A DNA stretch of 64,000 nt from Methylobacterium sp. WL119 (GCF_008039875.1 NZ_VRUU01000001.1:1-64000), one strand, 5' to 3'; counted from the first letter of the stretch, positions 41,477 through 51,312 are shown. Numbers and translations: made by a program. Notes: generated from the sequence alone by a model not told the origin.

Positions 41477-42259
41477 ATGTCGCTGTTCGATCTCACCGGC
41501 AAGGTCGCCGTCATCACCGGCTCGTCCCGCGGGATCGGGCGCGCCATCGCGCTCCGCATGGCCGAGCAGGGCGCGCGGGTGGTGGTGTCGTCGCGCAAGC
41601 GCGAGGCCTGCGACGCGGTCGTCGCCGAGATCGAGGCGGCGCACGGCGCCGGCCGCGCCATCGCGGTGCCGGCCAGCATCTCGGTGAAGGAGGACCTCGT
41701 CCGTTTGATCGGCGAGACCAACGACCGTTTCGGCGCGGTCGACACGCTGGTCTGCAACGCCGCGAGCAACCCGTATTACGGGCCGCTGGCCGACATCAAG
41801 GACGAGCAGTTCACCAAGATCCTGTCGAACAACATCGTCTCGAACCACTGGCTGATCCAGCTGGTGGCGCCGGCGATGATCGCCCGGCGCGACGGCGCGA
41901 TCGTCATCGTCTCCTCGATCGGCGGCCTCAAGGGCTCGCCGGTGATCGGCGCCTACAACGTCTCGAAGGCGGCCGACATGCAGCTCGCGCGGAACTACGC
42001 GGTCGAGTACGGCCCGCACAACGTCCGGGTGAACTGCATCTGCCCCGGCCTCGTCCGCACCGACTTCGCCCGCGCCCTGTGGGAGGATCCGAAGGTCCTG
42101 GAATCCGCGACCTCGCTCGCGCCTTTGCGCCGCATCGGCGAGCCCGACGAGATCGCCGGTGCGGCGATCTTCCTCGCCTCCGCCGCGGGGCGGTTCACGA
42201 CGGGCCAGGCCATCGTGGTGGACGGCGGCGTGACGATCGCCAGCGGGGCGATCGGGTAG
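41477..42259 (+). CDS. SDR family oxidoreductase (3-oxoacyl reductase-like)
   Basis: A 260-residue short-chain dehydrogenase with GSSRGIGRAI, Arg in VVSSRKRE (possible NADP preference), NAAS, SSIGGLKGSPVIGAYNVSKA with the catalytic Tyr/Lys near 160, and PGLVRTDFAR. The Gly-rich end GQAIVVDGGVTIASG is typical. It is the fourth gene of the ACAD11-like operon, starting 4 bases after the preceding stop. The substrate is unknown; a hydroxyacyl-CoA is likely from context. Confidence 0.88.
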   Translation: MSLFDLTGKVAVITGSSRGIGRAIALRMAEQGARVVVSSRKREACDAVVAEIEAAHGAGRAIAVPASISVKEDLVRLIGETNDRFGAVDTLVCNAASNPYYGPLADIKDEQFTKILSNNIVSNHWLIQLVAPAMIARRDGAIVIVSSIGGLKGSPVIGAYNVSKAADMQLARNYAVEYGPHNVRVNCICPGLVRTDFARALWEDPKVLESATSLAPLRRIGEPDEIAGAAIFLASAAGRFTTGQAIVVDGGVTIASGAIG

Positions 42260-42272
42260 ACGCCGCGCATTG

Positions 42273-42297
42273 CCCTCCCCCCTCGGCGGGGGAGGGA
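42273..42297. terminator. GC-rich hairpin between convergent operons
   Basis: CCCTCCCC and GGGGAGGG arms enclose a CCTCGGCG-type loop. It fills most of the 48 bases between the plus-strand SDR gene and the minus-strand bifunctional enzyme gene. It belongs to the same palindrome type as the arms at 9560-9698 and probably terminates both transcripts. Confidence 0.6.
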
Positions 42298-42307
42298 GAC
42301 GCGGGTT

Positions 42308-44404
42308 CTACGCCGCCGTCCGTGCCGCTCTATCGTACCCGGCGAAGCTCCCGCCCTCGGCGACCAGCTTCTCCAGCAGGGAAGAGGGCGCGAATTCCGG
42401 CCCGTGTTCCGCCTCGAAGGCCTTCATCCGGTCGAGGATCTTGCCGAGGCCGATGCCGTCGGCCCAGTGCATCGGGCCGCCGGTGTAGACCGGCCAGCCG
42501 TAGCCGTTGATCCAGACCGTATCGATGTCGGAGGCGCGCAAAGCCTTGCCCTCCTCGAGGATCTTCGCGCCCTCGTTCACCATCGGATAGAGGCAGCGCT
42601 CCAGGATCTCCTGGTCGGTGACGGTGCGGCGGGCGATGCCCTTGCGCTCGGAGACGTCGCGGATCACCGCCTCGACCGCATCCGAGGGCGAGCGCTTCCG
42701 GTTCTCGTCGTAATCGTAGAAGCCGCGGCCGGTCTTCTGCCCCCGGCGGTCCTGCTCGCACAGGATGTCGCGCACGCTCTCGCCCTTCGAGGTTTCCGCC
42801 GACCAGCCGATGTCGAGGCCGGCCAGATCGCTCATCGCGAACGGTCCCATCGGCAGGCCGACGCCCTCCACCACCCGGTCGACGTCCTGCGGCAGGGCGC
42901 CTTCGAGGATCAGCTTGTTCGCCTCGCGCTGGCGCTGCTCCAGCATGCGGTTGCCGACGAAGCCGTGGCAGACGCCGACCAGCACCGCGACCTTGCCGAT
43001 GCGGCGCCCGAGCGCCATCGCGGTGGCGATCACGTCGGGCGCGGTCTCGGCGCCGCGCACCACCTCGAGCAGGCGCATGACGTTGGCCGGCGAGAAGAAG
43101 TGCATCCCGATCACGTCCTGCGGGCGCCGGGTCATGCCGGCGATCACGTCGATGTCGAGGTAGGAGGTGTTGGAGGCGAGGATCGCGCCGGGCTTGGCGA
43201 TGGCATCGAGCGTCCGGAAGATCGTGCGCTTGAGATCCATGTCCTCGAACGCCGCCTCGATGATCAGGTCGCAGCCGGCTAGGTCCGCGAAGTCGAGGCT
43301 GTCGGTGAGCAGCGCCATGCGGGTCTCGACGTCGGCGGCGGTGATGCGGCCTTTCTTCGCCGAGCCGTCGTAGTTCCGGCGGATCGTCTTCAGCCCGCGC
43401 TCCAACGCCTCGGCCTTGGCCTCGACGATCGTCACCGGGATGCCGGCGTTGAGGAAGTTCATGCTGATGCCGCCGCCCATGGTCCCGGCGCCGATGATGC
43501 CGACGCGGGCGACCGGGCGGGTCGGGACGTCCTTGCCGAGGCCCGGGATCTTGGCGGCCTGGCGCTCGGCGAAGAAGACGTGGCGCTGGGCGATCGACTG
43601 CGCGCCGTGCATCAGCCGCTCGAAGGTCTCGCGCTCGAAGACGATGCCCTCCGCGAACGGCCTGTTGCAGGCCGCCTCGACGCAGCGGATGCAGGCCTCG
43701 GGCGCCTCGAAGCCGCGGAACTTCTTGGCGTTCGCCTTGCGGAAGGCGTCGAACAGGGCGGGGTCGTCGCGCCCTTCCGCGATGCGGTCGTCGCGGTCGC
43801 GGATGCGGGGCGAGGCCTGTCCCTCGGCGAGGATGCGCTCGGCGAAGGCGGTCGCGTCGGCGACCAGCGTGTCCGCGCCGGTCAGCGCATCGAGCAAGCC
43901 CATCGCGTGCGCGGCCTTCGCGCCGACGGGCTGGCCCGAGGTGATGATCTCCAGGGCCTTCTGCGGGCCGACCACGCGGGGCAGGCGCTGCGTGCCGCCG
44001 GCGCCGGGGAGGAGGCCGAGCTTCACCTCCGGCAGGCCGAGCTTCGCCGAGGGCGTCGCCACGCGGTGGTGGCAGGCCAGCGCCAGCTCGAGCCCGCCGC
44101 CGAGCGCCTGCCCGTGGATCGCCGCGACCACCGGCTTGAATGAGGTCTCGACGATGTCGAGCAGCTCGCCGAGCCCCATGCCGCGGGGCGGCTTGCCGAA
44201 CTCGGTGATGTCGGCGCCGCCGGAGAACAGCTTGCCCGAGCCGGTGAGCACGATCGCCCCGACCTCCGCATCCGCCCCGGCTTCCGCGATCCGGTCGCGC
44301 AGGCCCTCGCGGACGGCCGCGCCGAGCGCGTTCACCGGCGGCGAGGCGAGCGTGATGACGGCGACGCGGCCGTCGCGGCGGAGGGTGGTCGGGGTGTCGG
44401 TCAT
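42308..44404 (-). CDS. PimF-like enoyl-CoA hydratase / 3-hydroxyacyl-CoA dehydrogenase
   Basis: A 698-residue bifunctional beta-oxidation enzyme. The N-terminal crotonase part has [16 protein letters not shown] and [20 protein letters not shown] and [20 protein letters not shown], with both catalytic Glu. The NAD-binding GAGTMGGGI is near residue 303, with [15 protein letters not shown] carrying the catalytic His and FVGNRML following. Length and order match the peroxisomal-type enzyme and PimF of Rhodopseudomonas. Start [12 protein letters not shown] at 44404. It is 85 bases downstream of the CoA-transferase gene on the same strand. Confidence 0.9.
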   Translation of the reverse strand: MTDTPTTLRRDGRVAVITLASPPVNALGAAVREGLRDRIAEAGADAEVGAIVLTGSGKLFSGGADITEFGKPPRGMGLGELLDIVETSFKPVVAAIHGQALGGGLELALACHHRVATPSAKLGLPEVKLGLLPGAGGTQRLPRVVGPQKALEIITSGQPVGAKAAHAMGLLDALTGADTLVADATAFAERILAEGQASPRIRDRDDRIAEGRDDPALFDAFRKANAKKFRGFEAPEACIRCVEAACNRPFAEGIVFERETFERLMHGAQSIAQRHVFFAERQAAKIPGLGKDVPTRPVARVGIIGAGTMGGGISMNFLNAGIPVTIVEAKAEALERGLKTIRRNYDGSAKKGRITAADVETRMALLTDSLDFADLAGCDLIIEAAFEDMDLKRTIFRTLDAIAKPGAILASNTSYLDIDVIAGMTRRPQDVIGMHFFSPANVMRLLEVVRGAETAPDVIATAMALGRRIGKVAVLVGVCHGFVGNRMLEQRQREANKLILEGALPQDVDRVVEGVGLPMGPFAMSDLAGLDIGWSAETSKGESVRDILCEQDRRGQKTGRGFYDYDENRKRSPSDAVEAVIRDVSERKGIARRTVTDQEILERCLYPMVNEGAKILEEGKALRASDIDTVWINGYGWPVYTGGPMHWADGIGLGKILDRMKAFEAEHGPEFAPSSLLEKLVAEGGSFAGYDRAARTAA

Positions 44405-44489
44405 GCTGGCTTCCTCATCGTGCGCCGCGTCCGGCCGGGTCCGGGCGTCGGCGGTTTTCGAGATCGGGGTTCGGTCGCACGGGCCGGCG

Positions 44490-45683
44490 TCAGCCCGCGA
44501 CGATGCCGCGCGTCCGCAGGTCGGCGATATGCTCCGAATCGAGGCCGAGTTCCGCGAGCAGCGCGCGCGTGTGCTCGCCGAGGCCCGGCGGCGGCCGGCG
44601 CACCGGGGGACGGGCTCCGTCGAGGCGGTAGGGCGGCGCGAGGACGGGCGATCGTCCCGCATGCAGCATGTGCGCTTCGGCCGTCCGATCGGAACGGAAC
44701 GCCTCGTGCAGGCCGGCGACCTCGCCGCAGGGAATGCCCGCGTCCCGGAGCGCTGCGATCAGCGTCGCCCGCGGGATGCGCGCGAGCTCGCGGTCGATCT
44801 CGGGCGCGAGCCGGTCGCGGTGGCGCGAGCGGCCGAGGTTGGTCGCGTAGTCCGGATCGGCCGCGAGGTCCTCCCGGCCGATCACCGTGCAGAAGCGGCG
44901 GTACTGTCCGTTGTTGCCGACGGTGATGACCAGGGGGCCGTCGGCCGCCTCGAACACGCCGTAGGGCACGATCGCCGGGTGCGCGTTGCCGACCCGCTCG
45001 GGATCGCGCCCGAGCGCGAGCGCCGCGAGGCCGACATAGGAGGTCAGGCTGAGACCGGAATCGTAGAGCGCCATCTCGACGTGGCGGCCGCGCCCGGTGC
45101 GGTGGCGCTGAAGGAGCGCCGCGAGCACCGCCTGGGCCGCATACTGGCCGGTGAACAGATCGACGGCCGCGACGCCGAACTTCAGCGGAGGCTCGTCCGG
45201 GCGGCCGTTCAGCGCCATAAGGCCCGCCTCGCCCTGCACCACGAGGTCGTAGCCCGGGCGTTCCGCCTCCGGCCCGTCGCCGACGTAGCCGGCGACCGAG
45301 CAGTAGATCAGCCCCGGGTTCTCCGCCGACAGGCGGTCGTAGCCGAGCCCGAGCCTGTCGGCGCCGCCCCGCTTGAAGTTCTGGATCAGCACGTCGCAGC
45401 CGGCCGCGATCCTTCGTGCCAGCGCCGCACCCTCCTCGGACGCCAGGTCGAGGCCGAGCGAGCGCTTGTTGCGGTTCACGCTGTCGAAATACGTCGTGTT
45501 GCCGGGGCTCGTGGCGACGCCCCAGTCGCGGGTGTCGTCGCCGCGGGTCGGATGCTCGACCTTGATCACGTCGGCGCCGAGATCGCCCAGCACCTGCCCG
45601 CACCAGGGCCCGGCGAGCACCCGCGACAGGTCGAGGACGCGGATGCCCGCCAGCGGCAGGTCCGGTTCCGTCGTCCGCTCCAT
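44490..45683 (-). CDS. Class III (CaiB/BaiF) CoA-transferase
   Basis: A 397-residue family III CoA-transferase. GIRVLDLSRVLAGPWCGQVL and DLGADVIKVEHP are the standard opening, and the active-site Asp is in VAAVDLFTGQYAAQ near residue 170. These enzymes move CoA between carboxylic acids; succinyl-CoA is the usual donor. A GGAGGAG precedes the ATG at 45683. It is divergent from the acyl-CoA ligase gene, so it offers a second way of activating acids for the same pathway. The acceptor is unknown; related proteins include SucCoA:glutarate and oxalate types. Confidence 0.9.
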   Translation of the reverse strand: MERTTEPDLPLAGIRVLDLSRVLAGPWCGQVLGDLGADVIKVEHPTRGDDTRDWGVATSPGNTTYFDSVNRNKRSLGLDLASEEGAALARRIAAGCDVLIQNFKRGGADRLGLGYDRLSAENPGLIYCSVAGYVGDGPEAERPGYDLVVQGEAGLMALNGRPDEPPLKFGVAAVDLFTGQYAAQAVLAALLQRHRTGRGRHVEMALYDSGLSLTSYVGLAALALGRDPERVGNAHPAIVPYGVFEAADGPLVITVGNNGQYRRFCTVIGREDLAADPDYATNLGRSRHRDRLAPEIDRELARIPRATLIAALRDAGIPCGEVAGLHEAFRSDRTAEAHMLHAGRSPVLAPPYRLDGARPPVRRPPPGLGEHTRALLAELGLDSEHIADLRTRGIVAG

Positions 45684-45757
45684 CGGCTCCTCCTGGCCCC
45701 GTGTCCGGCAAGTCTGCGGCGCCGCTCGACAGCGGCCCGCCCGTTCAAGTTTCGAAA

Positions 45758-45800
45758 AACCGGTATGTTCGGTTGACAGCGCCCGGCATCGGCATAGATC
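45758..45800 (+). promoter_or_regulatory. Ligase-operon promoter with overlapping inverted repeat
   Basis: TTGACA at 45773-45778 and TAGATC at 45795-45800 are 16 bases apart, upstream of the acyl-CoA ligase. An inverted repeat AACCG-N7-CGGTT (45758-45774) overlaps the -35 box, a suitable place for a TetR-type repressor. It sits in the 172-base divergent gap with the CoA-transferase. Confidence 0.5.
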
Positions 45801-45855
45801 GAATTTCGCAATCATGGAACAGCGGCCCGCACGAGGCCGCGTCTGGGAGGTTGGC

Positions 45856-47559
45856 GTGTCGCATCAGGCGATCCGGGAGACCGAGCCGACGGCGGAGCCG
45901 CGGGCACAGGCCTGGGCGCGCCATTTCCCGAATGCCTGCGACTGGGACGGCCCGGTCGAGATCGGCACCATCCCGGACCTGCTGGCGGCGGGCGTCGCCG
46001 CGGCGAAGGGCCCGGCCTTCGATTTCCGCGGACGCGCGATCGGCTTTCCCGAATTCGCCGACCACGTCGAGGCGGTCGCCGCCGGCCTGATTGATCGCGG
46101 GCTGACGCCCGACGCCACGATCGGCCTCCACCTGCCGAACACCCCGTTCCACCCGGTCGCCTTCCTCGCGGCGGCTCGGGCCGGCCTGCGGGTGGTGCAC
46201 CTGTCCGGTCTCGATGCGCCGCGCGAGCTCGCGCACAAGCTCGGCACCACCCGCGCGCGCGTCCTCGTCACCACCAACCTCCCGGGCTTCCTGCCGGTGG
46301 CGCTGAAGCTCCTCGACGAGGGCGCCGTCGACACCCTGCTCGTCGGCGACGACGCGGAATGGGGCGCCTCGACGGTGTCCGAGCCGCTGCCGATCCCCGA
46401 GCGCCCGGGCGTCGTGACCCTGTCGGCCCTGCGCCGGGCTCCGCGTCCGGCGGCCTGGCCGCAGCGCAAGCCCTCCGACGTGATGCTGCTGCAGTTCACC
46501 GGCGGCACCACCGGGCTGCCGAAGGCGGCGATGCTGACCCACGGCAACCTGACGGCTTCCGTCTCGATGTACCGGCTCTGGACCGACGACGGGGACGAGG
46601 GCGAGGCCTCGGCCCGCACCGTCTGCGTGCTGCCGCTCTTCCACATCTACGCGCTGACGACGGTGCTGCTGCGCGGCATCCGCGGCGGCACCCAGATCCT
46701 GCTGCGCCAGCGCTTCGACCTGGACGAGATCATCGCCGACATCGAGGTCCGCCGCGCCACGGCGCTGCCGGGCGTGCCGACGATGTGGTTCGCGCTGCTG
46801 AACCGCCCCGGCATCGAGGCGGTGGACTTCTCGTCGCTGCGCTCGTGCATGAGTGGCGGCGCGCCCCTGCCCTTCGACGTGATGAGCCGCCTCAGCCGGC
46901 TGATGGGCGTGAACCTCGCCGTCGGCTGGGGCATGACCGAGACCGCGCCGGCGGGCACCCGCCTGCCGCGGGCGGGGGAGCGCCGCCCCGGCGTGATCGG
47001 CATTCCGCTGAAGGGCGTCGAGATGCGCGTCGTCTCCCTCGACGACCCGTCGGTGGAGGTGCCGACGGGCGAGACCGGCGAGATCGCGATCCGCGGGCCG
47101 AACGTCTTCGTCGGCTACTTCGAGCAACCCGACGCCACCGCGGACGCGTTCCGCGACGGCTGGTTCCTCACCGGGGACATCGGGCGGGTGGACGAGAACG
47201 GCCTGTTCGACCTGGTCGACCGGCGCAAGAACATGATCATCTCCGGCGGCTACAACGTCTATCCGGTGCAGATCGAGAGCGCGATCTACGAGCACCCGGC
47301 CGTCGCCGAGACGATCGTCATCGGCGTGCCCTGCGCGTACCGCGGGCAGGCGGCCAAGGCCTTCGTCACCCTGAAGCCCGGCGCCGAGCGCTTTAGCCTC
47401 GACGCGCTCAACGACTTCCTCGGCAGCCGCATCGGCCGCCACGAGATCCCCCGGGCGCTCGAGTTCCGGGACGCCCTGCCCCGCAGCCCGGCGGGCAAGC
47501 TGCTCGCCAGCGTGCTCGTCGCCGAAGAGCGCGCGAAGACCGGAGTCGACCCCGCATGA
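45856..47559 (+). CDS. AMP-forming acyl-CoA ligase (PimA-like)
   Basis: A 567-residue adenylate-forming ligase. The P-loop is LQFTGGTTGLPKAAMLTH near residue 214-230. GWGMTETAP, WFLTGDIG, DRRKNMIISGGYNVYPVQIE and the C-terminal catalytic Lys in SPAGKLL near 548 are all present. It would activate a free acid to its CoA ester with ATP. The neighbouring thiolase and paired dehydrogenases resemble the pim dicarboxylate genes, in which the ligase is PimA. GTG at 45856 follows GGGAGG. The stop overlaps the thiolase start (ATGA). Confidence 0.88.
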   Translation: MSHQAIRETEPTAEPRAQAWARHFPNACDWDGPVEIGTIPDLLAAGVAAAKGPAFDFRGRAIGFPEFADHVEAVAAGLIDRGLTPDATIGLHLPNTPFHPVAFLAAARAGLRVVHLSGLDAPRELAHKLGTTRARVLVTTNLPGFLPVALKLLDEGAVDTLLVGDDAEWGASTVSEPLPIPERPGVVTLSALRRAPRPAAWPQRKPSDVMLLQFTGGTTGLPKAAMLTHGNLTASVSMYRLWTDDGDEGEASARTVCVLPLFHIYALTTVLLRGIRGGTQILLRQRFDLDEIIADIEVRRATALPGVPTMWFALLNRPGIEAVDFSSLRSCMSGGAPLPFDVMSRLSRLMGVNLAVGWGMTETAPAGTRLPRAGERRPGVIGIPLKGVEMRVVSLDDPSVEVPTGETGEIAIRGPNVFVGYFEQPDATADAFRDGWFLTGDIGRVDENGLFDLVDRRKNMIISGGYNVYPVQIESAIYEHPAVAETIVIGVPCAYRGQAAKAFVTLKPGAERFSLDALNDFLGSRIGRHEIPRALEFRDALPRSPAGKLLASVLVAEERAKTGVDPA

Positions 47560-48740
47560 CCGACGCCGTCATCGTCTCGACCGCCCGCACGCCGATCGGC
47601 AAGGCGTTCCGCGGCGCGCTGAACCTCACCGACGGCGCCGATCTCGGCGCGCACGCGATCCGCGCCGCCGTCGAGCGCGCGCGCGTCGAGCCGGGCGAGG
47701 TCGAGGAGGTGGTCCTCGGCTGCGGCTACCCGGAGAACGCCACGGGCGGCAACGTCGCGCGGCACGCGAGCCTCGTCGCTGGCATCCCGGTTTGGTCGGC
47801 CGGCATGACCGTGTCGCGGTTCTGCGCCTCGGGCCTGGAGGCGATCGCCAGCGCCGCCCGCCGCGTCATCCTCGACGGCGTCCCTGTGGCGGTGGCCGGG
47901 GGCCTCGAATCGATCAGCCTCGTGCAGCCGAAGGTGCAGAAGGAGCTGACCCGGAACGATTGGCTGCTGGCGCACCTACCGGCGATCTACATGCCGATGA
48001 TCGAGACCGCCGACATCGTCGCTGGGCGCTACGGCATCTCGCGCGAGGCGCAGGATGCGTTCGCGCTCGAAAGCCAGCGCCGCACCGCGGCGGCGCAGGA
48101 GCGCGGCCTGTTCGACGACGAGATCGTGCCGATCTCCGCGATGATGTCGGTCACCGACAAGGCCACGGGCGAGACCCGCACCGTCGAGACCCGGCTCGCC
48201 AAGGACGAGGGCAACCGCCCCGACACGACGCTGGAAGGCTTGGCCAAGCTCAAGCCCGTGCGCGGCGAGCACGCGTTCGTCACCGCCGGCAACGCCAGCC
48301 AGCTCTCGGACGGCGCGTCCGCCTGTGTGGTGATGTCGGGGGCGGAGGCGGCGCGGCGCGGTTTGGCCCCGCTCGGCAGCTTCCGCGGGTTCGCCTCGGC
48401 CGGCTGCGGCCCCGACGAGATGGGCATCGGTCCGGTCTTCGCCGTCCCGCGCCTGCTCGAACGCCACGGGCTCAAGGTCGCCGACATCGACCTGTGGGAG
48501 CTGAACGAGGCCTTCGCCAGCCAGTCGCTCTATTGCCGCGACACGCTCGGGATCGATCCCGAGCGGGTCAACGTCAACGGCGGCGCGATCAGCGTCGGCC
48601 ACCCCTTCGGCATGAGCGGCGCCCGCCTCGTCGGCCACGCCCTGCTCGAGGGCCGGCGGCGCAAGGCGCGCTACGCCGTCGTCACCATGTGCGTGGCCGG
48701 CGGCATGGGCTGCGCCGGCCTTTTCGAGATCGCCGCCTAG
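47556..48740 (+). CDS. Acetyl-CoA C-acyltransferase (thiolase)
   Basis: A 394-residue thiolase. The nucleophilic Cys is in [12 protein letters not shown] near residue 90, the catalytic His in [18 protein letters not shown], and the second Cys in [10 protein letters not shown] near the end. It completes beta-oxidation by cleaving 3-oxoacyl-CoA with CoA. Its ATG overlaps the ligase stop. The PimB position in the cluster suggests a dicarboxyl-CoA chain, but a general long-chain substrate fits as well. Confidence 0.93.
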   Translation: MTDAVIVSTARTPIGKAFRGALNLTDGADLGAHAIRAAVERARVEPGEVEEVVLGCGYPENATGGNVARHASLVAGIPVWSAGMTVSRFCASGLEAIASAARRVILDGVPVAVAGGLESISLVQPKVQKELTRNDWLLAHLPAIYMPMIETADIVAGRYGISREAQDAFALESQRRTAAAQERGLFDDEIVPISAMMSVTDKATGETRTVETRLAKDEGNRPDTTLEGLAKLKPVRGEHAFVTAGNASQLSDGASACVVMSGAEAARRGLAPLGSFRGFASAGCGPDEMGIGPVFAVPRLLERHGLKVADIDLWELNEAFASQSLYCRDTLGIDPERVNVNGGAISVGHPFGMSGARLVGHALLEGRRRKARYAVVTMCVAGGMGCAGLFEIAA

Positions 48741-48766
48741 CGATCCGCGACGATCAGGAGACACCG

Positions 48767-49963
48767 ATGGATCTGCGCTACACCGCCGACGAGATCGCGT
48801 TCCGCGACGAGGTCCGCAGCTTCTGCCGCGAGAAGATCCCGGCCGAGATCCGGCGCAAGGTCTCGGAAGGCCGCGGCCTCGGCAAGGACGACGTCGTCAC
48901 GTCCCAGCGCATCCTGAACGCGCGCGGCTGGGCCGTGCCGCACTGGCCCAAGGAATGGGGCGGCCAGGATTGGACGCCGATCCAGCGCTACATCTACACC
49001 GAGGAGCTGCTGCAGGCGGCGGTGCCGCTGCCGCAGCAGTTCAACTGCTACATGTTCGGCCCGGTGCTCGCGACCTTCGGCAACCAGGAGCAGAAGCAGC
49101 GCTTCCTCGCGCGGGCGGCCAATCTCGACGATTGGTGGTGCCAGGGCTTCTCCGAGCCCGGCGCCGGCTCCGACCTCGCCTCGCTCAAGACCAAGGCGGT
49201 GCGGGACGGCGACCACTACGTCGTCGACGGCCAGAAGACCTGGACGACGCTGGGCCAGCATGCCGACTGGATCTTCTGCCTCGTGCGCACCGACATGGAG
49301 GCGAAGAAACAGCGCGGCATCTCCTTCCTCGTGATGGACATGACGTCGCCCGGCATCACCGTGCGCCCGATCATCACCCTGGAGGGGCGCCACGAGGTCA
49401 ACGAGGTGTTCTTCGATTCCGTGCGCGTGCCGGTCGAGAACCTGATCGGCGAAGAGAACAGGGGCTGGGACTACGCGAAATTCCTGCTTGCCAACGAGCG
49501 CACCGGCATCGCCCGCATCGGCCTGACCAAGGAGCGCATCCAGCGCATCAAGCGCCTCGCCAAGGAGATGCCCTCCGGCGCCGGCTCGATGTGGGACGAC
49601 GGCGATTTCCGCGGACGGGTCGCCGAGGTCGAGATCGAGCTGAAGGCGCTCGAGATCACGCAGATGCGGGTCGCGGCCAAGCAGGGCCGCGCCGATTCGG
49701 TGCAGCCCGACCCGGCCTCCTCGCTCCTGAAGATCCGCGGCTCGCAGCTGCAGCAGGCGGCGACCGAGCTGCTGGTGGAGCTCGCAGGACCGTTCTCGCT
49801 CGCCGCGCCCCAGCGCGGCGCCGGCGCCAACAACCCGCCCGGCGGCTTCGACTGGGTCGACGCGGCCGCGCCGAGCTACTTCAACAACCGCAAGGTCTCG
49901 ATCTACGGCGGCTCGAACGAGATCCAGCACAACGTCATCGCCAAGGGCATCTTGGGCTTGTGA
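48767..49963 (+). CDS. pimC: Acyl-CoA dehydrogenase, PimC-like large subunit
   Basis: A 398-residue acyl-CoA dehydrogenase. MDLRYTADEIAFRDEVRSFC and WCQGFSEPGAGSDLASLKTK and the C-terminal VSIYGGSNEIQHNVIAKGIL are typical. Together with the second, shorter dehydrogenase gene downstream it matches the large/small subunit pairs such as pimeloyl-CoA dehydrogenase PimCD. AGGAG lies 7 bases before the ATG. It is in the ligase-thiolase operon, 26 bases after the thiolase. Electrons would go to EtfAB. Confidence 0.85.
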   Translation: MDLRYTADEIAFRDEVRSFCREKIPAEIRRKVSEGRGLGKDDVVTSQRILNARGWAVPHWPKEWGGQDWTPIQRYIYTEELLQAAVPLPQQFNCYMFGPVLATFGNQEQKQRFLARAANLDDWWCQGFSEPGAGSDLASLKTKAVRDGDHYVVDGQKTWTTLGQHADWIFCLVRTDMEAKKQRGISFLVMDMTSPGITVRPIITLEGRHEVNEVFFDSVRVPVENLIGEENRGWDYAKFLLANERTGIARIGLTKERIQRIKRLAKEMPSGAGSMWDDGDFRGRVAEVEIELKALEITQMRVAAKQGRADSVQPDPASSLLKIRGSQLQQAATELLVELAGPFSLAAPQRGAGANNPPGGFDWVDAAAPSYFNNRKVSIYGGSNEIQHNVIAKGILGL

Positions 49964-49989
49964 GACCTCCCGCAGGACGCACTGCGCCG

Positions 49990-50084
49990 CCCTCTCCCGT
50001 TCGGGAGAGGGTTGGGGAGAGGGATGCGACGTCGCAGGAAAGACCTGGAGCCCTCACCCTGTCCCTCTCCCGCACGGGAGAGGG
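49990..50084. repeat. Pair of perfect 10-bp hairpins inside the operon
   Basis: CCCTCTCCCG-TT-CGGGAGAGGG (49990-50011) and CCCTCTCCCG-CA-CGGGAGAGGG (50063-50084) are identical palindromes except for their two-base loops. Between them are a GGGGAGAGGG run, a GCGACGTCGC palindrome and a CCCTCACCCTGTCCCTCTCC run that can pair over longer range. They occupy the gap between the two dehydrogenase subunit genes. Confidence 0.75.
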
Positions 50085-50134
50085 GACCCGCGTTTCTCTC
50101 GGAAGCCTCTTCGCGGCTTCGAACGGATGACACC

Positions 50135-51286
50135 ATGGACTTCGATTTCAGCGGCGAGCAGAACCTGTTGCGCGACAGCGTCGAGCGCTTCTGCGCCGAC
50201 GGCTACCCGTCGCTGGAGGCGCGCCAGGCCCGGGCCCGCGAGCCTCTGGGGTTCTCCGAGCCGAGCTGGGGCAAGCTCGCCGAACTCGGCGTCTGCGGCC
50301 TGCTCTTCTCCGAGGAGGATGGCGGGTTCGGCGGCGGCGCCGTCGAGACGATGATCGTGATGGAGGCGATCGGCCGGAACCTCGCGGTCGAGCCGTTCTT
50401 CGCCAGCGGCGTGCTCGGCTCCACCGCGATCCGGCTCGGCGCCGATTCGGCCCAGAAGGCGCGCTGGCTCCCCGGGATCGTGGAGGGTTCGACCCGCCTC
50501 GCCCTCGCCCAGACCGAGCGGCAGTCCCGCTACGACCTTCACGATGTCGCGACCAGGGCCCGCCGCGACGGCTCGGGCTTCGTGCTCGACGGGCAGAAGA
50601 GCGTCGTGCTGAACGCCGATTCCGCCGGCTTGATCGTCGTCAGCGCCCGAGTCTCGGGCGAGCGCCGCGACCCGCACGGGATCGGCCTGTTCGTGGTGCC
50701 GGCCGATGCGCCGGGCGTCACCATCGAGCCCTATCCGACCCAGGATGGCGGCCGGGCCGCGGAGGTGACCTTCGCCGGCGTGGCCGTCGATGGCGGCGAC
50801 GTGCTCGGCGATTCCGAGGGCGGCCTGCCGCTGCTGGTGCGCGTCGCCGAGCATGGGATCGCGGCGCTGGCGGCCGAGGCCCTCGGCTCGATGTCGGCGC
50901 TGCATGCGCTGACCGTCGATTACCTCAAGACGCGCAAGCAGTTCGGCGTCACGGTCGGCAGCTTTCAGGCGCTGCAGCACCGGGCGGTCGACATGCTGAT
51001 CGCCCTCGAGCAAGCGCGCTCCATGGCGATCTACGGGGCGATGATGGTCGAGGCCGGCGATGCCGCCGAGCGTGCCGCCGCCCTGTCGGCGGTGAAGGTG
51101 CAGGTCAACAAGGCGTGCCGCTTCCTCGGCCAGGAAGCGGTCCAGCTCCACGGCGGCATCGGCATGACCATGGAGTACATCGGCGCGCACCACTTCAAGC
51201 GCCTGGCGATGATCGAGTACCAGCTCGGCGACACGCCCTACCACCTGCGCCGCGTCGCCGACGACGGCGGCCTGATCGCGGCCTGA
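50135..51286 (+). CDS. pimD: Acyl-CoA dehydrogenase, PimD-like small subunit
   Basis: A 383-residue acyl-CoA dehydrogenase. MDFDFSGEQNLLRDSVERFC, GVCGLLFSEEDGGFGGGAVE, the central ALAQTERQSRYDL and the C-terminal YLKTRKQFGVTVGSFQALQH and QLHGGIGMTMEYIGAHHFKR are visible. The small-subunit class often lacks the usual central FAD/substrate TEP motif; here it reads AQTERQ, consistent with that. It partners the preceding gene. The 171-base gap between them is taken up by REP-like hairpins. Confidence 0.84.
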   Translation: MDFDFSGEQNLLRDSVERFCADGYPSLEARQARAREPLGFSEPSWGKLAELGVCGLLFSEEDGGFGGGAVETMIVMEAIGRNLAVEPFFASGVLGSTAIRLGADSAQKARWLPGIVEGSTRLALAQTERQSRYDLHDVATRARRDGSGFVLDGQKSVVLNADSAGLIVVSARVSGERRDPHGIGLFVVPADAPGVTIEPYPTQDGGRAAEVTFAGVAVDGGDVLGDSEGGLPLLVRVAEHGIAALAAEALGSMSALHALTVDYLKTRKQFGVTVGSFQALQHRAVDMLIALEQARSMAIYGAMMVEAGDAAERAAALSAVKVQVNKACRFLGQEAVQLHGGIGMTMEYIGAHHFKRLAMIEYQLGDTPYHLRRVADDGGLIAA

Positions 51287-51312
51287 CGCGATCCGAGAAC
51301 CCCGGGGACGCG

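Noticed and set aside
49990-50084. A CRISPR-like arrangement of the repeated hairpins
   Set aside because: Only two copies exist, each a palindrome with almost no unique spacer series, and there are no cas genes.
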